From assembly GCA_964459995.1 (NCBI GenBank), contig CAYWOR010000004.1:151861-215860 (forward strand): 64,000 bases of DNA, read 5' to 3'. Source of the DNA: CAZSHG01 sp964459995 (GTDB lineage: Bacteria > UBP14 > UBA6098). Below the pieces are notes generated by a model. It did not search any database and was not told where the DNA came from. It saw only the letters and a list, made by a program, of their open reading frames with translations. The position numbers and the translations under genes were made by a program. This document shows positions 10,101 to 18,069 of the stretch, in pieces (the stretch's first letter is position 1; each line of letters opens with the position of its first letter).

Positions 10101-11479
10101 CCGCCGCCGGGAATCAGTCCACCTTCTCCAATCAATGGTTCGTCGGTAATTGTGCAGGCCGTATAATCCGAACAAGCCTCGTCGATTGCACCTGACTGAC
10201 CTGTGTAGGGCAACATTCCGGGCGGATATTGTCTGTCGGTGATGCCGTGACCGTATTCGTGGTAATAAACATCGGCATAATAGCCCCAATTGTCGTATCC
10301 GCTCGCACCCGCGCCCATGTGGATTGCGTAACCGTCCCACCATGCATTGTTCGGTGCCGGCGAGGTTACCTCGCGGACATAAACCGGCACCTGATAATCC
10401 ATTCCTGAAAATTCCGCCTCGAGGGTTTTCACCCATTTGTGGACAATGTTTATGTGATGATAGGCGTCCATCTCGTCGAGGCCTGCGGTGGAAACTGTGA
10501 ATTGAAGATCGACAACACTGTCGTCCGCCGGAACGAATATCTCCGCTGGAAGCGCGGCGAGTGGAACAGCTCTGGCGAATAGCCCTTCGAGCTTGCCGGA
10601 GATGTCCCAGCCGGAACCGGGGTCGATGTCGATTTCGTAATTGCCCACTGCATCGGAGGTGTCGGCGGTATAACCGCTAAGGCCAACATAGATAAACCTT
10701 TGAGGCGCGGAAACGGGGGTGTCGGTGCCGTAATGGGGATGGATTTGGGAGTAAACTGTCCCGCGCACCAAGCTTCGAGTTTCGTCAAAGGAATAGAGAA
10801 TCTCACCTGTTGCGGCGTCGAGATAAATCGCCCAATTTCGCACTGGAGAAAAGTTTTGTGCTTTTATCTTCCAAACCATCCTGCCGTCGGCATGTGCGAG
10901 ATAAATGACCTCTGTTTCGTAAGAAACGAACTCGAAATTTTTCCGCGCAATGGAAACTGCAAGCTCTTCGGAGACTGAAGGTGTCCCGTTAGCCACCAAA
11001 TTCGGAACAACACTCGCACCAAACATAACGAGATTGCCGTTCTTGACTCTAAAATCGACCCTCGCGCCTTCGACTCGGAGGCCGTCGTGAACCTGCCCGA
11101 AAATAGCATACCAAACCTCGTTGCGGAAACTTATCGACAGCGGAACAAGCTCGTTGGAGCCGACATTTCCAAAAATATCGGGGTGTTTGTTCACAAAATC
11201 GAGACATTTAAGCCGAAAACCATCCTCTCCCCTAACCGGAAATGAATAACCATTGGCGAAAAGCCTGTGGGGAAGTCCTGTCGTGGGATTCCATCGTCCA
11301 AACCATAAAACGCCGGTTTCCTCGATGAGGTCGAAGAGAATCTTCCGGGCAAAGTCATTTGGAGGATTTTCCGTATATTCTGGCGTCTGCCAGCCATTGT
11401 TTGGAACACCCGTGGGCGCAATCGCGAAGACGGCACATGCTATCAGAAGGGTCAGAATCGAAAGGTTGAAGAACTTCAT
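7118..11479 (-). CDS. Large secreted fungalysin-type (M36/M4-like) metalloprotease with sorting tail
   Basis: 1453 residues. Signal peptide 1-20; a propeptide of FTP/PepSY type at about 90-235 (EGARVDFRVKNGNLVMFG, YLDAATGEILYSFDETRSLV); catalytic gluzincin domain about 320-560 with HEYGH at 407-411 and the downstream Glu in AIDEACSD (E434). Then beta-sandwich modules including a concanavalin-like segment (about 780-960), a fibronectin-III-like segment, a further module, and the C-terminal sorting domain starting NAVPNPFNSACKLSF with DINGRKIR and SGVYYARL, ending MLVK. It should be exported, activated by loss of the propeptide, and attached or released at the outer membrane. The start at 11479 has a clear -35/-10 upstream. 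Size is much larger than stand-alone fungalysins because of the C-terminal modules. Confidence 0.88.
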   Translation of the reverse strand: MKFFNLSILTLLIACAVFAIAPTGVPNNGWQTPEYTENPPNDFARKILFDLIEETGVLWFGRWNPTTGLPHRLFANGYSFPVRGEDGFRLKCLDFVNKHPDIFGNVGSNELVPLSISFRNEVWYAIFGQVHDGLRVEGARVDFRVKNGNLVMFGASVVPNLVANGTPSVSEELAVSIARKNFEFVSYETEVIYLAHADGRMVWKIKAQNFSPVRNWAIYLDAATGEILYSFDETRSLVRGTVYSQIHPHYGTDTPVSAPQRFIYVGLSGYTADTSDAVGNYEIDIDPGSGWDISGKLEGLFARAVPLAALPAEIFVPADDSVVDLQFTVSTAGLDEMDAYHHINIVHKWVKTLEAEFSGMDYQVPVYVREVTSPAPNNAWWDGYAIHMGAGASGYDNWGYYADVYYHEYGHGITDRQYPPGMLPYTGQSGAIDEACSDYTACTITDEPLIGEGGLIPGGGIIRNMDNSYVFPDDWAGEVHADGRIIGGAFWKIRLALGANIADTLIHFAKYGAPEEFEAYLDEVLIVDDDDGNLLNGTPHFFEIFESFRAHGIGRFRISIHHRPISDTENLSGPYSAKCFVASTLPPEESTIRLFYSFGDGAWDNVTMIPTDIDREFEGFIPGAGTPTIVNYYIRACDTMGICATEPDSAPDLHHSFVVGTDTIPPIIIHSPITPIAVNSAPYRIDFTAKDNMGLGEIFVIWNLNGAEDETVAVLPDTLGNCIAFLNPPSVAIGDSFEYYIIVFDSATSPNSTRHPEDGYHLVKLVRAVWFDFEDAGIFTASAGWEWGVPSLGIGAYSGSKCWATGLTHDYASNANYVLNTGAIDLMGWSSATLEFKSYFDTEALYDGGNVWVSSDGGMRWYVLTPIGDYPSMWVDALREPGFTGGSEIWRKHIFDLTPYLGTVYGQLLFRFVFKSNSDFNKSGWFIDDFGILERQLILPPGRLIAESAHNAVVPVHWRKPDPAGPGLSRSPFEFLGFNIYRTLSSGDYSPTPINPEPIDDTIYYDHDVINEITYYYCVTAVYAEGESDPTAEVFATPFNARLSVWPDSLFIEVTQGPDLFDTTITISNLGDGWLEFDVIEYTYRPDTRSASVLPTDETADILDVIKRMWTAGAIELPPAERPMVPPSPHNWRHIIHDPDEFFVRRDIRDVYAQHDVSNFWLKLDSYGPMGVPGDEYAVAFAFDTDLDPSTGSPEFFGVEYVVAAGELGFPVDGVILRYNPDSEFGFDLAGFPHWVMNTFDSVGVGIAKSSIEDPPSVLLRAVIVSNMTSMPIPEDIAPDLGLPAVLYVLSDAWWVSESPISGVATPSSPQNITVTIEVPYMAVGEYNAWLQIVSNDAMMPNRTVPIVCRINPVNVDEAEKPYELSLDNAVPNPFNSACKLSFSTPGGAISVDIFDINGRKIRTLYEGELPSGRFATVFDGRDSAMRELPSGVYYARLTHESSSIVKKIMLVK

Positions 11480-11515
11480 TTCGCTCCATTTGTAATTTTC
11501 AATAATAGTTCGATA

Positions 11516-11543
11516 AATATAAACGCGGTCGATTGATTGTCAA
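11516..11543 (-). promoter_or_regulatory. Promoter of the large protease gene
   Basis: On the minus strand TTGACA (11543-11538), 16 bp, TATATT (11521-11516), 37 bases before the ATG. This is the best-matching promoter in the window. Confidence 0.65.
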
Positions 11544-11574
11544 GTAAAGGCATTCGTATGAAGACTGATATTTC

Positions 11575-11602
11575 TTGATTGAAGTGCAATTTTAGTTATT
11601 AT
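11575..11602 (+). promoter_or_regulatory. Promoter of the secreted nitrilase operon
   Basis: TTGATT (11575-11580), 16 bp, TATTAT (11597-11602). The ATG at 11625 follows after a strong ribosome site AAGGGGG. Confidence 0.5.
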
Positions 11603-11624
11603 TAAATAAACAAGGGGGTAATTT

Positions 11625-12818
11625 ATGAGAAGGCTTGCTATTGCTATTTTGCTCGTCATCGTAAGTGTGATGAGCGCGCCCGTCCGTGTGCTCGTAATCC
11701 GAGGGTATATGAGCTACGACAGGAACACCGCCTCGCAAAGTTCTTTCAACAAATGCCTGAATGCTTTGGACGAAGCAGACGGCGGAATCGACATCATCCT
11801 ATTTCCCGAGTTTGCTTTCGGGGGAAGGGACGGGACCGCATGGGGACATCCGGCGGTTTATTTCGAATGGGAAAACGACAGCGTGGGTTTTAGAACCTAC
11901 CCCTACGATTCCACAAATCTCTACGATAGAAGCGCCGCGATATATATCGATTCGCTCAGATACGTCGCAATCGCTGAAACATGCTATATATGGGCATCTT
12001 CCTGCGGCGAGATAATCGATGGAATTAATTATAATACAATTCCGATTTTCCAACCCGACGGCAAACTGTATCGACTGAGACGCAAATGCCTCTATTCATC
12101 TCCTGTCGTGGCGCGCGACACCACGATACATCCCGACACGGTTTTCGTGAAATCCGGCGATACTATCGCTGTAATGACCACAATTTGCTACGAGAATTCC
12201 GCCCTCGCGCCGCTACTCGACCCCATAGACCCGCCAAGTCCATTGTGGCTTCTACCTCATGGCACATGGTCAGCGGCCGGAGACCCAGATATGACGCATA
12301 GAACTCAAAAATGGGTCTGGAATCCACTCCCAATAACCCTTTCCGGAGTCTGGAGCATTCCGGTTGACGGCTGGGTAACATATGACGCTGTGTTCATCTC
12401 GGCAGATATCTACGGAACAGAATGGACAGCTATGGGCATCGACAACTATGGCGATGACCGCGACCCCATCGCCTACGAACCGCTGGCATATATCGACGAA
12501 AGGCCAAATTGGGTGCTTATCGACTGCAACATCCCCGGTATAAGCGACACTTTGCCGGTTGTGCGAGCAAAACCACGGTCGGAACCAGCATTCGAGAGCC
12601 TTACCGCAATGCCGAGAATCTCGAACTACGGCCCGATATTCATTTATGGCGCTTCCGCGCCCATCGAGATTTACGATTCCGAAGGCGAAATTGTGGTGAT
12701 TATTCGTCCCGAGTCAGAATTCGTTATTTGGGAAGCCGGCGAGAACGGCGCGAACAAGGCCGGAGAATACACAATTCGCTCCGGCGGAGAATCCACAACA
12801 GTAATAATTCTGGATTAA
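11625..12818 (+). CDS. Secreted nitrilase-superfamily (carbon-nitrogen hydrolase) protein
   Basis: 397 residues with a signal peptide (1-17, ending VMSA-PV). The nitrilase catalytic triad is visible: Glu62 in LFPEFAFGG, Lys154 in YRLRRKCLYSS and Cys188 in TTICYENSA. The Lys-to-Cys spacing of 34 equals that in typical family members. Such enzymes hydrolyse nitriles or amides, or transfer acyl groups; the substrate is not evident. Export is unusual because the family is mainly cytoplasmic (the periplasmic exception Lnt is a membrane protein, not resembled here). The last 60 residues (IEIYDSEGEIVVII ... GEYTIRSGG) look like a weak version of the secretion tail in the following genes. First gene of a five-gene plus-strand unit; the next start is 11 bases downstream. 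Confidence 0.82.
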   Translation: MRRLAIAILLVIVSVMSAPVRVLVIRGYMSYDRNTASQSSFNKCLNALDEADGGIDIILFPEFAFGGRDGTAWGHPAVYFEWENDSVGFRTYPYDSTNLYDRSAAIYIDSLRYVAIAETCYIWASSCGEIIDGINYNTIPIFQPDGKLYRLRRKCLYSSPVVARDTTIHPDTVFVKSGDTIAVMTTICYENSALAPLLDPIDPPSPLWLLPHGTWSAAGDPDMTHRTQKWVWNPLPITLSGVWSIPVDGWVTYDAVFISADIYGTEWTAMGIDNYGDDRDPIAYEPLAYIDERPNWVLIDCNIPGISDTLPVVRAKPRSEPAFESLTAMPRISNYGPIFIYGASAPIEIYDSEGEIVVIIRPESEFVIWEAGENGANKAGEYTIRSGGESTTVIILD

Positions 12819-12829
12819 GGGTGATGATA

Positions 12830-14353
12830 ATGAAAAAGCTCATTTATATTTCAATATTAATCCTCACAATTTCTCTCATGGCGAAAATTAAAGTTGCTGT
12901 TCTTTCTGTTCGCGGCCCGAATTACACCCTCGGTTTGATGGAAGCCATCGACGCCGTTTTCGCTGAGGATTCGACAATTGACCTCGTTCTCGGCCCGGCG
13001 GAGGTTTTGGGCGGAGATACAAACCGGGCGCGAATTGTCTTCGAGGATTCCGCAGGGACAATAATTCCGAGATCAGACGGTTTTTCACGAAGCTGGTGTG
13101 TGAAATCCACAATCGAGGGTGCACAATTCCTAGCCCAGCGATATTCCGCGACAATTATTCCCGGCACCCTTTGGGAGATCGACGAAAATCTCCGATGCTA
13201 TGAATCGACCCCCATTATCGGCCCCGATGGCCGAATTCAGCGAGTCCGCCGCAAGGCTCATAATGCAAAAACCGATTACGCCATCGATCCGACCATTCGC
13301 CTCGACACAATAACCACTCGTGACGCCGACGAATACACTTTCATGCTCGCTATAAGCAACGAAACCCGCGATTTATGGGATGTCTATCCATTCTTGAGTT
13401 TTTACAACCCCGATCTTCTGCTGGTTTCCACTGTTCATTGGAACTCGACATTCTATCAAATCACGAACATCATCGAGACAGGTTATCGCCCCGACCCAGC
13501 TTTCCTGCGGAGTTATGTCTCGAATTGGGATTCGGGCATGCTTGGTCATTTAGCCTCGCGAAACACTGTTTTTCTCCTCTCCTGTCTGGATACTCTTCCC
13601 GGCGGGCTTTTCGGGGCTAATTTTTATGAGGAGTATCTTCCCGACCATAGCTGGTTCGGTTTCGACAACATCGTCGCCACACCCCACGGAGCAATTTATC
13701 TCTTCGACCCCCACGAGCCTTTAGTTTACCACCAGATGCATATTGCGATTCGCGCAACCGACAGCCTCGGTGCACCGGTGGAATCGGTCTTCGTGAATTT
13801 CGGCGCGCCGGGCGAGATTCCCACAAACGCCGGTTGGACGAATGCGCAAGGTATTTTTTCTCATGCCACTGCTATTGCGGAGAGTGTTTTTTTCCTTATG
13901 GCCAAAGATAGTTTCGTAATCGTGCCCGAGGAGACGATAGTCTATGTTTCAGTGGACAATCCGGCCTGCACGGTCGATGTCCGGGTCGAAATAGACAGCA
14001 CTTATAGTATAGCGGAGCGAGCGCTTCCGGGTGATTTTGAGATTCGCGCCTATCCGAATCCGTTTAACTCGTCGGTTACTATTTCAATTTCGGGCGTATG
14101 CGATACGCCCCTACGGGTCGAGATTTACGATGTTGCCGGGCGATTAATTCACATCATTGCGAGGCCGAACGCCGCGGCAATCTCACAAAATAATAGGTCG
14201 AGCGTCTCGCTCGACACACGGCGAGACGACGTGTCTATTAATAATGGGGGATTCGTCTGGACACCCGACGAATCCCTCGGTTCCGGCGTCTATTTGATAA
14301 AAATCGGCAATTCACAAGAAAACAAGTTAATTAAAACAGTTTACCTAAAGTAA
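12830..14353 (+). CDS. Secreted nitrilase-like protein with Ser replacing the catalytic Cys, plus sorting tail
   Basis: 507 residues from the ATG at 12830 (AAGG 9 bases upstream; an in-frame ATG at 12824 is the alternative). Signal peptide 1-18. The nitrilase-like domain keeps Glu58 (LGPAEVLGG) and Lys142 (RVRRKAHN), but the nucleophile position, 34 residues after the Lys, is Ser176 (LAISNETRD; codon AGC). So it is either inactive or a serine-dependent variant. Residues about 305-400 form a beta-sandwich module (HQMHIAIRATDSLGAP...). The C-terminal sorting domain starts YPNPFNSSVTI and ends KTVYLK, and is about 30 residues longer than usual because palindromic DNA elements are translated within it (RPNAAAISQNNRSS, SLDTRRDDVSINNG). 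It lies 11 bases after the active-looking paralogue and 8 bases before the next gene. Confidence 0.8.
   Translation: MKKLIYISILILTISLMAKIKVAVLSVRGPNYTLGLMEAIDAVFAEDSTIDLVLGPAEVLGGDTNRARIVFEDSAGTIIPRSDGFSRSWCVKSTIEGAQFLAQRYSATIIPGTLWEIDENLRCYESTPIIGPDGRIQRVRRKAHNAKTDYAIDPTIRLDTITTRDADEYTFMLAISNETRDLWDVYPFLSFYNPDLLLVSTVHWNSTFYQITNIIETGYRPDPAFLRSYVSNWDSGMLGHLASRNTVFLLSCLDTLPGGLFGANFYEEYLPDHSWFGFDNIVATPHGAIYLFDPHEPLVYHQMHIAIRATDSLGAPVESVFVNFGAPGEIPTNAGWTNAQGIFSHATAIAESVFFLMAKDSFVIVPEETIVYVSVDNPACTVDVRVEIDSTYSIAERALPGDFEIRAYPNPFNSSVTISISGVCDTPLRVEIYDVAGRLIHIIARPNAAAISQNNRSSVSLDTRRDDVSINNGGFVWTPDESLGSGVYLIKIGNSQENKLIKTVYLK
14092..14116. repeat. Palindromic element A inside the sorting-tail coding sequence
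   Basis: 25 bp, stem GGGCGTAT / ATACGCCC with a GCG loop followed by CTACGG. An identical 25 bp copy is intergenic at 60569-60593. The copy in the next gene (15924-15947) has a paired change in the stem. In this gene it encodes part of SGVCDTPLR. Confidence 0.8.
14153..14245. repeat. Palindromic elements B and C inside the sorting-tail coding sequence
   Basis: Element B (14153-14191) has nested arms ATTGC...GCAAT around GGCC-type arms. Element C (14192-14245) begins AATAG and ends CTATTAATAAT. It contains two adjacent hairpins, GTCGAGCG-TCT-CGCTCGAC and ACACGGCG-AGA-CGACGTGT (one mismatch). Both elements are read in frame as RPNAAAISQNNRSSVS and LDTRRDDVSINN. The other tails in the window (57217-58161 and 30606-32375) lack this insert. 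Confidence 0.78.
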
Positions 14354-14361
14354 GGATAATA

Positions 14362-16185
14362 ATGAAACAAATAGTCTTAACAATTTCCATTCTCGCGTTC
14401 CTTGGCGGTTTTCTCTCCGCCCAGCCGTGCTGTGAACGCGCCGTAATAGACGAGCTTTATCTACCGGAGGACTATTTCACTTCCGTGTTTGCCGCGATAG
14501 ACACCCCGGACACAAACCCGAATCCCTGCGATAGTTGTAAGTTGTTCTTCGATCTTACAGATCCTGTGTTGCATATAACTGACAACAACTTAGATAGCCT
14601 TTGGGCTTTTTTAGGCCGACATTTCTGCACGGTGGATGTCGAATCCATAAGTTACGATGACACTTCGATTTACAAAGAATACGACCTAGTTGGTATTTAC
14701 TCTAAGGAAAGCCCGTTATCCGCCGCTAAAACAACGGCGCTTATAAATTACGTCTATAACGGCGGCACTCTGGCTATATTAGGAGATTGCTGTGGATTAG
14801 ACAATGCTTTGAATGGACTACTTAGCGATTCTAGGTGGAATTTGGGTTTATTTATCAATACTGACTGTATACTAGATTCTACTAATCACTTTTCTCTAAG
14901 TCCAGAATTCGCTATCTTTAAGGACTTATTAGAGCATTCATTGATGACAAGTATCGATTCATTATTACTTAATAAAGGAGCGAGTACTGATATTTCATTT
15001 CCAGCAAATCGTTTAGCGTGGGGTGACGATGACGCCTATTCCGTTGTTTACGATCCATATCCAGAGACTACAATTGTAGTTGCTTCAGAACCTGTAGTTC
15101 TATCTATTAGTCGCTTTGGCGAAGGAATAGTTTTACTTAATTCGGATATGAGTATATGGACATCTGTAATTTGGTATCCTGGTAGCTACACGCAATTTAG
15201 CAATCGACAGTTGGCTTATAATTTCTTCAACTGCAACATAATCCCTCATTTCGCTTTCAATCATCCGAAATTTTCGAGTATTATTTGCTTTCCAGAAATA
15301 CTCTATGCGGAAGTCAATATCGAAAACTACGGGATGATAGAACCGGATTCGGTTCGGGTGAAATGGGAATCGACGGTCTTGACGGTTGCTTCACCCTTTG
15401 TAAGTGTTTCCGACTCGACACTCTCGTTATCGCTTCCGCTGGATTCTTATTTCCCGGGGGATACGGTGAATCTTTGCATCGAGGCAATCTGCGACACAGG
15501 CGGCTATTGGCCTTTCGACTCGATTTGCTGGTGGTATTATCTCGACCCCTTCGTCGATTCGCTCGGCCCGACAATCGAAAGGATAACGACCGATTCGTTA
15601 TATCCAGATGACACTTTATTGACCTATGTTTACGATACGAGCGGTGTCGATACAGCCTCGATTCTGGTTTTGATGAACCTCGACACGGTCGGGACGTTCA
15701 TTTTCGAGGCCGGAACGCTTGCTATATGGGGTTTTCCGGATACGACGGCGTCGGTTTCCGTGATAATCATCGTCGAAGACCTCTATCCATGTTGGGATAA
15801 CGTCGGTTCGACCTCGTTCTCGGTCGATGTTAGAACTAAAATAGCGGAAATCAATAAACCGGAAGATTTTGAGATTCGTGCCTATCCGAATCCCTTCAAT
15901 TCGTCGGTTACTGTTTCGATTTCGGGCGAATGCGATTCGCCCCTACGAATAGAGATTTACGATGTGCAGGGACGATTAATTCACGTCATTGCGAGGCCGA
16001 AGGCCGCGGCAATCTCACAAAATAATAGGTCGAGCGTCTCGCTCGACACACGGCGAGACGCCGTGTCTATTAATAATGGGGTATTCGTCTGGACACCCGA
16101 CGAATCCATCGGTTCCGGCGTCTATCTCGTCAGAGTTTCAATGACTGAACGGTCAGTTACTAAACGACTGGTATATCTGAAATAA
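14362..16185 (+). CDS. Secreted protein with amidotransferase-like (DUF4350-type) fold and sorting tail
   Basis: 607 residues. Signal peptide 1-20 (ending FLSAQPCC). The region of about 55-300 has alternating strands and helices (SLWAFLGRHFCTVDVESISYD, YDLVGIYSKESPL, LINYVYNGGTLAILGDCC, GEGIVLLNSDMSIW), which resembles the class I amidotransferase-like fold of DUF4350/ThuA proteins; no catalytic triad can be assigned, so function is unknown. Residues 310-500 are beta-sandwich repeats. The C-terminal sorting domain (YPNPFNSSVTVSIS ... KRLVYLK) is nearly identical at DNA level to that of the preceding gene, including the same palindromic inserts, so the tail was probably duplicated or converted between the two genes. 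Ribosome site AAGG; third gene of the operon. Confidence 0.7.
   Translation: MKQIVLTISILAFLGGFLSAQPCCERAVIDELYLPEDYFTSVFAAIDTPDTNPNPCDSCKLFFDLTDPVLHITDNNLDSLWAFLGRHFCTVDVESISYDDTSIYKEYDLVGIYSKESPLSAAKTTALINYVYNGGTLAILGDCCGLDNALNGLLSDSRWNLGLFINTDCILDSTNHFSLSPEFAIFKDLLEHSLMTSIDSLLLNKGASTDISFPANRLAWGDDDAYSVVYDPYPETTIVVASEPVVLSISRFGEGIVLLNSDMSIWTSVIWYPGSYTQFSNRQLAYNFFNCNIIPHFAFNHPKFSSIICFPEILYAEVNIENYGMIEPDSVRVKWESTVLTVASPFVSVSDSTLSLSLPLDSYFPGDTVNLCIEAICDTGGYWPFDSICWWYYLDPFVDSLGPTIERITTDSLYPDDTLLTYVYDTSGVDTASILVLMNLDTVGTFIFEAGTLAIWGFPDTTASVSVIIIVEDLYPCWDNVGSTSFSVDVRTKIAEINKPEDFEIRAYPNPFNSSVTVSISGECDSPLRIEIYDVQGRLIHVIARPKAAAISQNNRSSVSLDTRRDAVSINNGVFVWTPDESIGSGVYLVRVSMTERSVTKRLVYLK
15924..15947. 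repeat. Palindromic element A, second in-gene copy with a compensated stem
   Basis: Stem GGGCGAAT / ATTCGCCC, loop GCG, then CTACG. Compared with the copy at 14092, T-A is replaced by A-T at the same stem position on both arms, so pairing is kept. Confidence 0.8.
15984..16077. repeat. Palindromic elements B and C, second in-gene copy
   Basis: Element B (15984-16023) with arms GGCC-GAA-GGCC inside ATTGC...GCAAT. Element C (16024-16077) has two perfect hairpins, GTCGAGCG-TCT-CGCTCGAC and ACACGGCG-AGA-CGCCGTGT, bounded by AATAG and CTATT. Read in frame as RPKAAAISQNNRSSVS and LDTRRDAVSINN. Confidence 0.78.
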
Positions 16186-16215
16186 CAAAACCGAGAATTA
16201 ATCGAGGTGAAAAAA

Positions 16216-18051
16216 ATGAGCCCAAAACTAAAATTTTACTTAAAGCCGCTGACACTAATCGCGGTATGTTTTTTCATTCTTTGGATCAGCGATGCGTGGA
16301 AACTGTCAAAATGGCTACCGCCTTCCTTAAAATCCTCAAGCCGTAAGGCAGACCGTCTGGGTTTACTCTTCGCGAGTTCCGGCACAAGTTTAATCGATAT
16401 GTTGACTTCATGTGCAAGCATCGAAGAGATCGCAAAGTTTGTGGACAATCATCCCGACAACGCCGATTACCAGTTCGCTTTGGGTGCGATGCGGGAATAC
16501 GGCATCGAAAATATGCGAAGAGCCGAAGAACTCGACCCAACCAACCCTATCTACCCCTATGGGCTCGGGATTAGTTATCTGCAAAGACCTATTCAGAGTA
16601 TGGCAGGCAAATCATCATATGATCCCGACAGCGCTCTCGCCGCTTTTAAACGAGCAAGCATACTCGACCCGGAAAATGCCGCAATTGACCTCGCAAAAGC
16701 CTACGCACTCACCGAAATAACCGAATGCTCCTCCACAGTTTCCTATCGTGCAAGACTTGTTCACGATTATAGCCTTTTTCACAACATCCTCACCGAAGAA
16801 GGGCGCGAGTGCATAATCGAGGCAATGGATAAGACATCATTCAGAAGCTATTCCTCCGATGCCGTCTCCGCCTCTTTGAGACTTCTTAGCGATTCAGGGA
16901 ACAATACATTCAATAACAGGACAATTTTCGCGATAGGTGGTGTGCGATTACTTGGTTTCCATGGAGGATTAACGGCCATCAAACTTTTCGTCGAGGATAT
17001 TCGCCCCTTCGAGGATGAAGAAAGGGTATCTGCGACTGCGGATACCTTACTTAGATTGGCTAACTTAGGCTTGATGATGCGTGATGATCCGAGCATGTCG
17101 ATTATTCAGTTTATTTATGGCTCTTTAGTAACGACAATCTGCCTGGATATGTTAGGCGACCTTTATCTGCTTAACGACATGCCCGTGGAAGCCCGTTTGG
17201 CAGGCCAGTTTATGGCTGATATAAAAAATTGGAGACACAATGCATCTTCCATGTTCTATTATGGCTTTCTTGGACGGAAAATTGTTCGTGTTCTTAATCC
17301 CCTCGGCCTATTTGCCGCAATTCAGGTTAGCACAATTTTTATTCTGGCTCTATTCGTCGCCGCGATGGCGATATTGCTCATCAAGGGCGCTCCAGCCGAA
17401 GAAAAAGATTCAATATGCTGGCTTTTTTATCTAAAAGCAGTGTTTTTAGGGTTCGGCTTGACGATGCTGTTCTTTGTTATGATGATGATTGACGTAACGA
17501 CTAATGCCTTCTTTAGGGAAATACTACTCGTTGCCATAGCCTCGGTTTTCATCGCGAGTTCGGGAATTCTAATCTATCGAATCGCGACGAAACGCCGTTC
17601 CTTCGACGAGCATCTATTCGGATTCATCTCGAGTATGCTAATATGCCTTGTGGCAATCGCGTGTTTCTTATTTAAATTACCGATACTGTGTTTCTCCGGT
17701 TTCGCGATAGGCATCATTCTCTCCGCGCTCCATAACTCACGAAAAAAAGCGGACAGATTGCGAAATTCGAGTGCGTTAATCGCTAAATCTTCGGCCCTGT
17801 GTTTCGCAGTATTCACCGTCATAATAATAATCGTATGGATTTATTGCAGTAATTTCCTATATATTTATATGAATCACAATGATTATAGCTTCAAATATGC
17901 AATTAGCGGAAGACTCTTTTCTGATCTCGATCAACTGCAAGTATCGGATTACGGCGCGCATTTTCAGCCCAATGAATCGGTGAAGAACCTCGCAAGAGAA
18001 AAACGAATCGAGCGTCTTGAGGAGATGTTCGGGAAGATCGAAAACAAATAA
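16216..18051 (+). CDS. Multi-pass membrane protein with TPR-like domain
   Basis: 611 residues from the ATG at 16216, which has GAGGTG 6 bases upstream; an upstream GTG at 16207 overlaps that ribosome site and is less likely. One membrane segment at about 10-26 is followed by a soluble region with TPR-like repeats rich in Asp-Pro (AEELDPTNPIYPYGLG, FKRASILDPENAAIDLAKAYAL). The second half holds about five to six hydrophobic segments (from LFAAIQVSTIFILALFVAAM on). A short soluble C-terminus ends with charged helices (LAREKRIERLEEMFGKIE). The family is not recognised. It lies in the operon of secreted nitrilase-like proteins and could be an assembly or export partner; this is inference from position only. 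Confidence 0.65.
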   Translation: MSPKLKFYLKPLTLIAVCFFILWISDAWKLSKWLPPSLKSSSRKADRLGLLFASSGTSLIDMLTSCASIEEIAKFVDNHPDNADYQFALGAMREYGIENMRRAEELDPTNPIYPYGLGISYLQRPIQSMAGKSSYDPDSALAAFKRASILDPENAAIDLAKAYALTEITECSSTVSYRARLVHDYSLFHNILTEEGRECIIEAMDKTSFRSYSSDAVSASLRLLSDSGNNTFNNRTIFAIGGVRLLGFHGGLTAIKLFVEDIRPFEDEERVSATADTLLRLANLGLMMRDDPSMSIIQFIYGSLVTTICLDMLGDLYLLNDMPVEARLAGQFMADIKNWRHNASSMFYYGFLGRKIVRVLNPLGLFAAIQVSTIFILALFVAAMAILLIKGAPAEEKDSICWLFYLKAVFLGFGLTMLFFVMMMIDVTTNAFFREILLVAIASVFIASSGILIYRIATKRRSFDEHLFGFISSMLICLVAIACFLFKLPILCFSGFAIGIILSALHNSRKKADRLRNSSALIAKSSALCFAVFTVIIIIVWIYCSNFLYIYMNHNDYSFKYAISGRLFSDLDQLQVSDYGAHFQPNESVKNLAREKRIERLEEMFGKIENK

Positions 18052-18069
18052 CCCTCGAGGAAGTGCATT

